This document shows, piece by piece, positions 34,130 through 44,500 of a stretch of DNA of 64,000 bases. Position 1 is the first letter of the stretch. Each line of letters starts with the position of its first letter. The position numbers were made by a program, and so were the translations under genes. The notes beneath the pieces were generated by a model. The model was not told the DNA's origin. It searched no databases and saw only the letters and a program-made list of their open reading frames with translations. Source of the stretch: Kalaharituber pfeilii (taxonomy: Eukaryota > Ascomycota > Pezizomycetes > Pezizales > Pezizaceae). The stretch lies in contig WHUZ01000011.1 of assembly GCA_015179045.1 (NCBI GenBank), positions 1,054,001 to 1,118,000 on the forward strand, in the 5' to 3' direction.

Positions 34130-34860
34130 TTGCTGGTGATAGAATGACAGAAAAAGGTTTTATACGGGTACTCATACATAGACCCTTGTGAGCATTTATG
34201 ATGCAAAAGTTGAAAAGCATAATCCAAAACTTTATGTACAAACGCTTTGTTTTTCTTCCCATTTGTGCTTTCGTGATATAAACTGAAATAGGAAAGTTTG
34301 CTGAGTCATCAGAAAACCGCACTAGGAGGTCTGGTTTACAACCTAGGGGGCTCCTAATAATGTAACCAGACTGCTCCTAATGGAGAATCTTTGAGAGTGG
34401 ACTAGGATTAGTCTGGTTAGCCTAGGATCAATTGTACTCGTACAAGTCTATGCTCTTTCTTCCTCTCTGCTTCCCATTTTGCTCCTTCGTCATCATATAT
34501 ATAACTCCAACTCCCCACTCTAAACTTGCATCCCCTTCCCTTTGCCAGGTTCTCTATTGCCTCCTACAAGGTCGTGGTTGCCACTTGAGGGCTACATACC
34601 GGTAAAGGCCGACTACAAATTGAAGAAGCTCACGAGTCTATATGAGTTCTTCAAAGCAGAAGAACGCGAGGGCTGAAGCCTAGAGATCCATTGAGCTTGA
34701 CAAGCTCGGTATCTGGTAGTTGATCGGTCGATTATACTAGCTAGTAAAATATGTATTCGGACATAGCGCATAATGTGTATTAGTACCCCTGTCCGAATAC
34801 ATATTTTACTGGCTAGTATACACAGCAAATCAGTCGCATAGCTTGCCTCAGGCCGCTTGA
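34130..34860. repeat. Dispersed repeat family C, copy 2
   Basis: Homologous in blocks to 15600-16360 (gcaaaagttgaaaagcataatcc, gcactaggaggtctggttta, gttcttcaa-gcagaagaacg) but interrupted by the hairpin MITE at 34733-34820. Confidence 0.55.
34733..34820. mobile_element. 88-bp hairpin MITE
   Basis: 31-bp arms (TATACTAGCTAGTAAAATAT... and its reverse complement with one mismatch) surround a loop of only about 26 bp, with TA at the outermost positions. The homologous repeat at about 16290-16310 lacks it. The whole element can fold into a near-perfect stem. Confidence 0.8.
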
Positions 34861-36124
34861 ATCTTCAAGGCACGTGATGTCTCATTAGTGCGCCAAGTAA
34901 TACAACGTGGGAAACGAAGTTATGCTTGAACCCTCAACAATTCTAAGGGACATTTGGAGTTCAGAGCACCTCCTATTGGACACGGGCGATCGTAGCAAAA
35001 TACTTTGAATGCTAGGTTAGGTTATTGTCCATGGATCGGCAAGAGAATAAGTTTCAAAAATTGAGAAAAGTGAGGAGAACTTGGTCAACAACGAAACGGT
35101 TGTCTACTTATGTATTCAAGTCTCATCCAAGACAAGTGGCTCTTTACAGTTGCTTTTGCGACCTCAACTTCTATGGAACGGCTTCTGCAGAGCTCACTGC
35201 AACTCTCGAGGTGGTGGGCGTGGGAACAAGCGGCAGCAACCAGAATATCTGTCGGCCTGCAATACTGAGTGCTAGCGATTGTGTAATTTACTCTTGTGCA
35301 ATCATCTAAGTCTCATCCACTGCTCTTATGATTACGTTGAGTGCATGGACCTTGGCATTAGACTCAGAATTTACTATACAGTCACATGATGTGAATCATC
35401 TTGGCATTTGAAAGACCAATGAAAATACTCTGAGGGTCATCTTTCTAATTGCGCCATTTGAATTATCAAACCACATCATTACGCACAAACCTATGGAAGA
35501 GATAGATAAACTACTAGACCTGGTAACCTCCCCTGCAGGTTTATCAATCGCTGAACTTCAATTTACTCTCTGAAATATTTTTGGAGAATCAAGAGTGTGC
35601 TGTACACATGCTTAAAACAGTGTCCTGTTGATGATTAATCCTGAGGCACAATTGCAAGTATTCCAGCAAGAAGCACCTTTTCCTCATGCAAGATTGGCTG
35701 TTTTAACCTCGTCAGCCGCCAATCCCGATTCTACATCTCCGATTCCGAGCAAGTATGTTCCGAGTCCGAGATATAGGAGCTAATGTGGAGGGCACTCCTC
35801 CGCCTCCAGTAGTTCCAAGGGCTAATACCGGGAGAGAGTACTACATAACGGCCTGCACAGTTGAAATGCAGCACTAGAATCATAAGGAGACTTGAATATC
35901 TGGAGTGGTAGTAGCCTCTATGCAAATCTTCCAATCCACTGGCATGAGCTTAATTCCGAAACGGCATTTTGATCCCCTCATCAGAGGATGAGCTGGATAA
36001 GATTAGGATTAACAATCTGGTGAAAAAAGTGGAGTTTCGGATATATGACAGTACGTACTGCAAATCTTGAGCCTATGCTGACCCTGTCTTGTGGTATAGA
36101 CTGATAGCCTCTGCCAGGAGCATA
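34861..36124. other. No gene recognised; family B copy 3
   Basis: 35025-35309 holds overlapping 94- and 64-codon frames without domains. 35690-36010 is a truncated family B copy (ggctgttttaacctcgtcag). Confidence 0.35.
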
Positions 36125-36630
36125 TACAGGTGACCCCGGCTATAGTGAAGGAATGGGCGAGATCATTGTGCACGCAGCTAAAGCGCCCTGGCTATAGTCA
36201 AAAGAAGCGCTATAGTGAAAAGTGAAGGACTTTTCAGGACTAATTAATTCAGTAACAGGTAAAAGTCTACTTGCTATACTGTGTTCTACCAGGATATTGC
36301 GCATAACCGGGATATTGCGCACTTTTGGGTGACTAATAAATGACTTGTCAAAATTCAATGACTTGTTCAATTGACTTCAAATTAAATACAATGCATCTAG
36401 ATACATGTAGATACCTATTTCAGACCTTGTTTAAGCACACAGAAATTTTTCAGATGGGGTGATTTTGGTAACATACCTATTTGGGAAGGACAGACACTTG
36501 AAGGTCTAACTTTTGCAGAATCATTTCCTAAGTCTCACAGCCATTGTGGTAGATGCTCTTGTGGGTCTAGATGGTGAGTGCGAAGTAGGAAAGAGCTGGC
36601 GTCTTGTGGGCGGAAGTGGTGTCTGAACAA

Positions 36631-38325
36631 CTATAGTATCCAAAGTGGTATCTGAGGCAGCATCAGATGTTTCAGAGTCATCTGTATCAGACCAGGCTTC
36701 TGGTGACTCTGAAGCAATTCTAGCTTGTTTGCAAGTACGTTGGGATAGTTGACGCTTGTTTTTGGCCTGTAGTTGCTGTGACTTCGGCTTAGATGTTCTT
36801 TTTTTTTTTTTGGTTTTTGCTTCTTTTGCTCTTCCATCTCTAGCTGCTTCTTGAGCCTGATAATATCCTTTCCAGTAATGGGCCCAATGACTGGAAGACG
36901 TCTTTGGTCCTTTGTCTTGAGTTTTTTACCATGCCTCTTGAGCTTCATATTGATATCTCTCTCAATATCAACCTCAGTCATTGCTCCTAATGCTGCTGAT
37001 GAGAGTTTAAGAAATGACTTTTTGATTTCTGACTGAGAGGCATTTGGAAGTCGTTGAATGAAGCGAATGGTACGTCTTTTGAGTGCTCTTGGTATCCTAG
37101 GAGTATAGACACTATGGGAGGATATTGGACGTACTGGAGAGAGGTATTTTTTGATAGCTGTATGTTGCATATTGCCAAGGGGGATTCTATAGTTGCTAGG
37201 ATATATTCTAATCCCTGCTCATCCAGACTTGATATTCTGCTCCATAAAGGCACGCTCTCGAGCTGTCTTAAGCATTGGCCAAAATTTTCCTTTTCTAACA
37301 ATATCAAAATTCTCTCTAGTAAAAGTATCCACCTCTTGACTATAGACATGTTGTAGAGGTGCAAATAACCCAACATCTAAAGACTGTAGAAGATGCGTTG
37401 AGTGTGGAGGAAGACAAAACACTAACATATCATGCTTCAGATACCATGAAAGAAATTCCCAAGAGCAATGAGAGGCATGTCCATCTAGAAACAATACAAG
37501 ATGATGAGTTTTTTTAGACAATTTCATTGCTAGGGGGTCAAAATGATTCTGCAAATAGTCTTGACCGGTTTTATTATCTGTCCATCCCTTAGGTGAGTGG
37601 TTAAATCTTGCTTCCTTATCCTCTGGAGTAATACCTGCATACCATCCTACTACATGAGTTTTTCCTTTATATATAATATATGCAGGTAATACTTTACCGG
37701 CTGCATTAATTGTCTCAATATCTGTAATTGTTTCTCTGTTTCCGTTCACCCTCTTTCGCACATGCTTTCTCCCAGCTCTACAAATTACTTTGCATTTGCT
37801 TCCTCTTCCTCACATAAACCCTTTCTCATCCATATTCCATATACTCTCTGCAGGTATCTTATTCCTTGCTATCACTTTTTGCGCTGCCTGAAGAAACCTT
37901 TTTACCACTTTCGGATTATTTGCTGCTGCCCGCTGGCGCTCCTGAGCTATTGCTAACTTCTGCTTGACCTCTAGGTGTCTTTTCACAAACCTGCATACTC
38001 AATTTTTACCTAAATCTTGCTTAATACCCACCTTACATTTAATTATTAAACTAGTAGCAATCTCTCTCAAAGTTTCTATCTCAATAGGAAATCCCATATC
38101 ATCCATTCACTCAAGATATCTTACCACTACCTTCTCCTGCTCTTTATCTACATGCTGCTGACTCTCATGACTAACTTTACGAGTAGTAGTCTTCCCCTTA
38201 TATCTATTCCTCACTGTAGCTTCAGCTAGTCCTAAAAAGTCTGCTGCTCTCCGAACTGACTTGAACTTACCATCTTTAAGGCCCTTAATAGCCTGCTGAA
38301 TTTTCGCTTCTTGATCTTTTGCCAT
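36631..38325 (-). pseudogene. Fot1/pogo-like transposase with four in-frame TGA codons
   Basis: Read on the minus strand from ATG 38325. Residues about 5-45 are a psq-type helix-turn-helix (AIKGLKDGKFKSVRRAADFL). A CENPB-type DNA-binding region follows, then the catalytic domain with Asp in NMDEKG, Asp in LFLDGHASH and a third Asp in LLQSLDVGLF, giving a DD35D spacing typical of Fot1/pogo. The tail is long, basic and Lys-rich. TGA codons at 38107-38109, 37999-38001, 37810-37812 and 37219-37221 interrupt one otherwise continuous frame. At least three stand where the family usually has Trp. No frameshift is needed. The element is inactive unless these codons are read through. Confidence 0.85.
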
Positions 38326-38607
38326 GGCTGAGTTTTATAGACCTCCGGGAATGATTGTTGTTGTGTTGCTGTGCCCCACAATAATGCCCCGCAACTGTAG
38401 TGTTATCAAGTATTTGCGCTAGCGCACTAGCGCCACGCTAGTGCGCAACATCCCGGTCGTGCGCAACATCCCGGTCGTGCGCAATATCCCGGCAGAACAT
38501 AGTAGTGAAATATCGGAGGCATGGCCTCAGTACTGCCTTATGTAATAGGCTTAGCAGAGCGGTGATTTGGTTCAAGATATCTCAATACAAAAAAGAGAGA
38601 AAAACTT

Positions 38608-38859
38608 TTAGGTATCTGACAGCTTCAATATCATTGACATTGCCATTGGCTTGCCATCGGGATTAAGAAATAATTTGCAGAAGTCTTCCAAAGTCATTTC
38701 TCCTGGCCACTGTCCCGCTTCCTGGCAAGCATAACATATCTTCCATTTCCCTAGAGCTGGACGCCCAAAGTGGCGTTGACGAGGTGTGATGCTGGTGGTC
38801 TGGTAAGGAACTGTATTTGCACTTGAGATCTGAATATCATACACTGAAAATTTCCGCAT
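38608..38859 (-). CDS. Unassigned ORF inside the Fot1-like element (83 aa)
   Basis: Lies between the transposase start and the element's right end, in the same orientation. The frame contains ICYACQEAGQWPGE and LEDFCKLFLNPDG. I do not recognise it. It could be a captured exon or a second element protein; it could also be chance. Confidence 0.3.
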   Translation of the reverse strand: MRKFSVYDIQISSANTVPYQTTSITPRQRHFGRPALGKWKICYACQEAGQWPGEMTLEDFCKLFLNPDGKPMAMSMILKLSDT

Positions 38860-38984
38860 TTGACTATTTTTTTACCCCCTGCCTACTTGGGGGCCAGCAT
38901 GTGACCCCTCGCTATAGTGAAAACTTGCTATAGTGAAGAAAACAGTCGGATTCTTGGCCTTCGTTATAGCCTGGGCTGCCTGTA

Positions 38985-41326
38985 ACTGGGTATGTGCCTT
39001 GGGGTTGATATAAGCTTATGAGAGCTGGAGGGTATCATTCTGTAGGGCAGGTGTATGGAAGTAGAGATGCACTAGTTGGAGCTTTCGTCGTGTTGCTTGC
39101 AGATTTGGAATCAGCATACACAATTTAGCCCATACTCACTGCAATGCACATACTGGCCCTATTTTTCGTGCAGAAGGGATGCTAGTCGTACCCAGACGTA
39201 TTCTCGGTGCAAAATTTCCGGAATTTTTAGGATCGAAATTTGGGCGAATTGGGCAGAACAAAAGTTTCAAGTCAGACGCTTTTATAAAACGCAGATTATC
39301 ATGTTTAGTTGACCAGAGAAACTTTGAAATTGGAGCTAAGCTTAAAAGGGTTATGTAATAGGCAATGCAATACACGATCCTAATGTCAAGCTCCTACCAA
39401 ATTTGGTATGAGAAGCAGTCCACCCTAGAGGTGTACTCCAGAGTGACCAAGCACTTGAAATGGTCAATCCTGCTCAAACCTAACCTATGGCTTCGTCCTG
39501 TAAGTCCCCGTCCGGATCCTCTCAGTCGCAGCCGTCTTGTCAGTCCCTGTCTTGTCGGTACCCATGCTGTCCGACTACTCTATCACAAAGGCCTCGAGAA
39601 TGCGAAAAGAGAAGGTGGTGGCGGTGGCCAATTGCGTAGAATGACGACGGGAGGGGTGGTGATGCTGGGGCACCAGAAAGATGGCTTGAGATCCTTGGTC
39701 GCATATTCCACACCATTATTTCGGTCAAAATATCCATTGGGTGATCAGACATTGAGACCGAGATTCCTTGGTATGAGCACCCCTATTGACTGCATTCGGG
39801 GAAGGTGCCAAGGCGCCGTTGTGGGAATATGTATACACCACCTATACCGTTACCGTAGTCTCGGAACCGCTATTTGGGACAAGGGAATACCGAGACTACG
39901 GTACTATAATGGTATTGAAATTGAGCCTCATTGACATTATGGTACAAAATCTGTGAGTAAGTTGTAACCCCCTACCTACACCCTGCGTACGCACCGTGAT
40001 CGTATGTACACCCAATTCTCCACTCCTCGTTGGTGGGGATGTACGCAAAATACAACTTCACCGATTTTTGAAGTAAAAATTGCGCCTTCTACTCGAGTAG
40101 TGGCTAGACTCGTCTGGTTGTGACTAGAGGGAGCCGCTTGTAGGGGTGCTGGCATCTTGGCACAAGAGCTCTACGTTTGTAGTCTGGTTGCTATTGCATT
40201 AAAATACATGCCCTTGGGTTTTTCTTTGTCCAGTTGTATCTGGAGGCCGTGATTATGTCGGAAGATTACCTATTCCGGAAAGCCTCAATGGTCGAGGGTA
40301 GTAAAGATTCTTCACAGCAGTTGACAGCCAGTGGTGATCAGACTTAGCATCAACTCAACTCAGCAGCTATGTATAACTCAGCGGCAACGTAAATTTTACC
40401 TCACCGCAAGCATTCGGAAGTCATGTATAGGCGCGATGCAAGCAGAGCTCGAAGATTCACTTCAAATATGCAAATTCGGCATTGCAACTTTCACAACACC
40501 TTGATTCTGTGCCAACATTTGGTGACAATTACAGATTGTGGTGTTGAGCTAATAACATGCACATTCGGAGGTTATCTTGCTAAGAGTGAAACAATACGCC
40601 CAGTGTGCACGCTGTGAATACGGTGCTCACCGCAGACAACGCCCGCATTAAAAATATTCACAGACTGGGGAGCTTATTCGCCGATACTCTCAAGGGGCGA
40701 GTGAAATCTACCCTTCCGTATATACGGAACAAATTTTGCATCGTTGTGCATTTGTTCGAATTCGTGGATCGGATTCGTGGGCAGCTTGGGAGTGTCTTAG
40801 GGGTTGGGTGCTGCGAGTAATCGTGGTTAGATGAAATTTGCGGGTAACTTAATTAGTAATCATGCTAAAACCCTACAAGCGCGTGAGATTTTGCAAGTTA
40901 GCCTGAAAACTTCAGAAAATTAACTACTGGTGCACCTACAAATGTTGTGATGTAGGTTGTGGTGTACTAGTCGCAGAATTGACAACTGTAGATTGAGAGG
41001 CCTGTGGAGTGCGTCCACGACGTCGTACTGGGATAGAATCTTCTTGAGTAGGTAGAGGAGTGCTTTGGCTCGTTTTTCACGTTTATTGGATGTAAATGTC
41101 TTGAGAATTGAGTGTTGTGGCAATTTTACAGTCTTAAGGGTCAGATTTCCGGATGAAATTTTCTGGACTTGGCAATAATAAACACATTGTTGCAAAAGCA
41201 ACAATTTTTTTGCCAAAAAGTTCGGGGTTTGCAAAACCTCTCTAATAATGCATGGCCAGTCCAAGGAATACAAGTATCCGGAAGCATTCTTACCACGCCA
41301 AGAGATAACACTCGAATTGGAGATAC
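38985..41326. other. No gene recognised
   Basis: 39095-39150 repeats 28775-28830. 39850-39910 contains an inverted pair (ccgtagtctcgg/ccgagactacgg). The 189-codon plus frame at 39365-39934 and the 136-codon minus frame at 40920-41330 have no recognisable domains; the latter ends in a Ser/Gln/Thr-rich stretch in a shifted frame near 40930-41030. Confidence 0.35.
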
Positions 41327-41426
41327 GCAACTCAGCCTGAGGAAGAAGTGCAGCACATCCAGGGTCACAACAAGATCATGACCGCATGCGCTGCACCCTG
41401 ACTGTCTTATCCTCAGGCTGAGTTGC
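41327..41426. repeat. 100-bp hairpin with 17-bp arms
   Basis: gcaactcagcctgagga is repeated as tcctcaggctgagttgc 66 bp further on, with an inner tgcagc/gctgca pair. A related half-site occurs near 19320. It may be a small MITE or a structured RNA-like palindrome; no target duplication was seen. Confidence 0.5.
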
Positions 41427-41839
41427 AGACGCTTATCAACCCAACGCATTGACTTGCGCTTGTTATTAGTACGCGATGCACTGGAGCCTGAGGATCTTTT
41501 CTGAACTCCAGTCAATGTCAGACTAGCGGCTGCTGGAGTTAGTTACACGGAGTGGTGAAGTGTTGTTGCACGTGTTCAACCAGAGCTCAAGACTAGGTGT
41601 AATGTTCCAATCTAGGGATAGTGTTACGTTTAGAACAGGGTTTGTCATTTATTTGCTTAACTCGGGCACAAGTTTCTCCTGATATGATAATGGTGACATA
41701 GAAAGGTTGGACAAGGTTTGTCATTGGCTGGTAGTCTTTATGCCGGACTCTCAGATCGATTTTCCTAGTTTTGAACCTAGACTACTCCTTAGTTCTTTTT
41801 GACTGCGGCTCACATAGAGTTAATTAATTAATTAATCTA

Positions 41840-41900
41840 TTATTCTTTTTTTTTTTTTTTTTTCATTCACGTAACACCGCATACAGACTACCAGCCCCAT
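41840..41900 (-). mobile_element. Poly(A)-tailed retroposon 3' end (minus strand)
   Basis: A T run (41847-41863) preceded by a taattaattaat tract and followed by attcacgtaacaccgcat. On the minus strand this is ...GCGGTGTTACGTGAATG then poly(A), the same 3' end as at 57363-57435 and 58950-59053. Confidence 0.5.
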
Positions 41901-41955
41901 ATCCTCCTTGAGGCTCTTCGGCTCTACGTGAGCCGCCAGACTTGAAAATCTGCAA

Positions 41956-42562
41956 CTAATCTCTTTTTAAGACAGGGCGCAGATTTCTGATACATAAGAA
42001 GACGCTTACCAGATAACATCTCGCTTCAATAATGAAATCTCCTGCAAAATTTCGTTCCCAACGGCCCTCTGCAACATATATACCCAAACCATGGCCCACC
42101 ATATAGGCAGGACGGCTAGATACTGTCATGCCAGTACAACTCATATATAATCGACCACCATAGTCTTCGACTCGCTCTGGACTGCAAGCAGGTAAATATC
42201 TACAGCCCTTCCAAATTTGCTGCATTTTGTCGAAGAAATTTTTTTTCTTATTTCCACTCATTTCTCAAAGAATCATCATTTGCCCTTTTCCCGAGATTGA
42301 CGACAGAAAACAGCGAGAGCAAAATCGCGAGGAAGTAAAGCATCGGGTGAGGAATTGGCTGGACCTACATACTTACTATACGCAGGTAATTCCAACCCTG
42401 AAGAGAGTTTTTTTTTACGTAGGTACGTATCGCGATCGATATCTCTTGCTTTTCCTCTTTCCCCGACTTCCCACTTCTTGAATCCGAATCTTGATTCTGA
42501 CAATCCTGTATTATCGCTATTCCATGTTCCAAATTTTGCTCGTTCGTGCCCCTCTTTGCCAA
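41956..42562 (-). CDS. Hypothetical protein, two or more exons (tentative)
   Basis: A minus-strand frame at 42562-42365 leads to a consensus donor (GTAAGTATG at about 42383). A second frame (42261-41956) begins after a likely acceptor and contains EDYGGRLYMSCTGMTVSSR and GHGLGIYVAEGRW before another GTAAGC donor near 42010. Residue composition and splice signals look gene-like, but I recognise no domain and have not fixed the reading-frame join. Confidence 0.3.
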
Positions 42563-42749
42563 AAGAAAGTTTCTAACATTTTCTCTACTCTAGATTAATG
42601 TCCAAAGTAAGTAAACTTAGGTTCTCTGCACTATCGACTCGTTTGATTCATGCACTTTTTGAACCTTGCGAGCACGTTCAATAACTCGGTTACGAAAATA
42701 GAATATTCAAGTTCCCAAAGGGTCCTTTTGCTCATTATTAACTTGAAAG

Positions 42750-43130
42750 CACAAACTTGACTAAATAGCTGCAAATAGAGCGGTCAAGGTAAAGCACGCA
42801 AAGTCGTCAAGGAGCCAACCAAATATACATATATCTATATATCTAACAAAGAACGGAGCCCCCATTTATCCGTCTTTCCTGTCCCCCTCGCTTCCCTTTT
42901 CCTTCCGACTTCCCATTGCTATCCCTTATCCATGTGACTACATGGCGAGATCTCAAAAATCTCATGATATCCCCAAACTCAGAGAGACCTTCCTTTCCTA
43001 GAAAATATTCCCCATTCGCCCAATTCTTTACTAACCAAAAAAGAACCTTCCCTGACCCAGCACTTAGTGAACAAAACAAGTGGAGAAACGCCAGTGGAGA
43101 GGAATAAAATGGGAATAACCCAGGTAGAGA
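42750..43130 (-). other. 3' flank of zinc-finger gene B
   Basis: Homologous to 20590-20950 (acaaacttgactaaatagctgc, atatacatatat, gcgagatct), marking the extent of the zinc-finger gene duplication. Confidence 0.5.
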
Positions 43131-43165
43131 CGTGAAAAATTTATTGCATATGTGTGCATTGTGTT

Positions 43166-43741
43166 TCACTCTCTTTTCTTCTTGGCTGGCCTTTCCGCTT
43201 GTTTCCTTCTTGTACGCTTCCTTATATCAGTGCCATGAACATTTCGCTGGTGCTGGGTCAGATTATCTTTGCGTGCAAAGCCATTCTCTCCTTTTCTACT
43301 GCAATCTGGGTGCGGGCAATCATGCATTATCACTCCACATACCAGCGGTATCTGCCCTTCCGCTGTCCCAAGATGGACAGAAGTCTGAGTGATCACTCCC
43401 GCATGGACATCTCGAAAATGCCGTCGAAGATTATTTCTTGTTTTATATGATTTCCCACAATTTTCCCACTGGCAGAAAAATCGTACCGTTTCTTGTGGAG
43501 GGCATTCTGCAAGCTTTGGGTATAATACAGCTCCAGTAGAGGAGCCCGAGACTTCATTTGACGAGTTTAGGAACGTGGACGAGTTCTGGAGTTCAACGAA
43601 CGAGTTTTGGAATTCCATGGACAAGCTGGAGGGTCCAATAAAAGAGTTGGGGAGTGAATCCTGGGCTGGAGAAATGGGCGACCCTTCAATGAGACTGGCA
43701 AACGGGAGGGACGTTAGTATTGGAACTAATTCCTCTCCCAT
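43166..43741 (-). CDS. C2H2 zinc-finger protein, paralog B
   Basis: ATG at 43741 gives 191 residues beginning MGEELVPIL, aligned with paralog A. Two C2H2 fingers are intact: CQWENCGKSYKTRNNLRRH followed by H, and CPHPDCSRKGENGFARKDNL followed by TQHQRNVH, with a basic KRTRRKQAERPAKKKRE tail. Relative to A, the N-terminal linker carries extra Asn/Ser-rich repeats (EFQNSFVELQNSS). The frame stays open upstream to 43876, but without an ATG, and homology with A points to further exons upstream. It is probably a nuclear DNA-binding protein; no target is inferable. Confidence 0.7.
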   Translation of the reverse strand: MGEELVPILTSLPFASLIEGSPISPAQDSLPNSFIGPSSLSMEFQNSFVELQNSSTFLNSSNEVSGSSTGAVLYPKLAECPPQETVRFFCQWENCGKSYKTRNNLRRHFRDVHAGVITQTSVHLGTAEGQIPLVCGVIMHDCPHPDCSRKGENGFARKDNLTQHQRNVHGTDIRKRTRRKQAERPAKKKRE

Positions 43742-44040
43742 AATCCTCCCACCTTTATTTCTTAAATACAGCACCTTGCAGAACGTTCTGAGTGAAAACC
43801 TCGAACTGGTATTAGAATGGTTAAAGTTATGACGTACAAGTACCTTAGCATGAATAGTTGTGAGCGGTTCTTCCAACCTTAACCAATTTTGTACAGTGCC
43901 CTGACAAAAGTCTTAGTAACCCTAGACTATGCAAAATAGGAAAGGCGAATATGCATAGTCTCGGGTGACTAACACTTTTATACCGATTTCACTCAGGTGT
44001 TCTGACAACGTGCTGTACTCACTGATTTAGATACTACTGA

Positions 44041-44097
44041 AACGAACACACACACACACGCACAAAAAAAATAAAATAAAATAAAATAAAATAAAAA
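44041..44097. repeat. Microsatellites (CA)n and (AAAAT)n
   Basis: An acacacac run followed by about five aaaat units, lying in the presumed intron of zinc-finger gene B. Confidence 0.8.
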
Positions 44098-44152
44098 ACC
44101 TACCCAGAGTCATTTTCACGCTGTATGTGCGGGCCGTTATCTAGTCTATTGT

Positions 44153-44500
44153 TTAGTGGTTGATCGGGAAGCCCATTCGGTAGCAAAGACCTATTAAGTA
44201 TGTTGTTAGAGGAACAGTATACTCTTGAGGCAAAGAATCACAAATCACCATTCGACATCTTCCAACGATGGCATAAGGTCTGCCAGAATGTCCCCGAAAT
44301 ACGAATTCCATGAATTCTGATCTTCCTGGAGGTAATGTGACATTTGGTCTTTGAATTAAAGGGTGGATGCAACAGGTATCTGGCTGACGGAAAATCGAAT
44401 AGATCGTACAGAAATAACGGGCAGGTTTACCGGGCCATCCACGTTCCCAATGCTGGGTTCTCCCCTCTAATTTAAAGATTGTCACTGGGACGAGAGCAGA
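44153..44500 (-). CDS. Upstream exon of zinc-finger gene B
   Basis: An open minus-strand frame of about 115 codons contains TLPPGRSEFMEFVF and RPYAIVGRCRMVICDSLPQ and is homologous to degenerate 21590-21960 upstream of paralog A. A following block encodes DNGPHIQ and reaches a donor (GTAGGT near 44101). It therefore probably belongs to the same gene as 43166-43741. No start codon is evident at its 5' end, so a further exon is likely. The domain is unknown. Confidence 0.4.
   Translation of the reverse strand, partial: SALVPVTIFKLEGRTQHWERGWPGKPARYFCTIYSIFRQPDTCCIHPLIQRPNVTLPPGRSEFMEFVFRGHSGRPYAIVGRCRMVICDSLPQEYTVPLTTYLIGLCYRMGFPINH

Larger units (their letters stand above)
36127..38982 (-). 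mobile_element. 2.86-kb Fot1/pogo-like transposon
   Basis: The left end CAGGTGACCCCGGCTATAGT and the reverse of the right end (CAGGCAGCCCAGGCTATAAC) match imperfectly over about 25 bp, flanked by TA at 36125-36126 and 38983-38984. Further gctatagtgaa motifs lie inside both ends. It carries a minus-strand DD35D transposase with stop codons and a second, unexplained 83-codon frame (38608-38859). Repeats of gtgcgcaatatcccgg occur subterminally at both ends. Confidence 0.88.

Noticed and set aside
39365..39934. 189-codon plus-strand frame
   Set aside because: No recognisable domain, Arg/Leu/Ser-heavy composition and an internal inverted repeat; sequence pieces are shared with other repeats.
43389..43832. 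147-codon plus-strand frame
   Set aside because: Antisense shadow of zinc-finger gene B.
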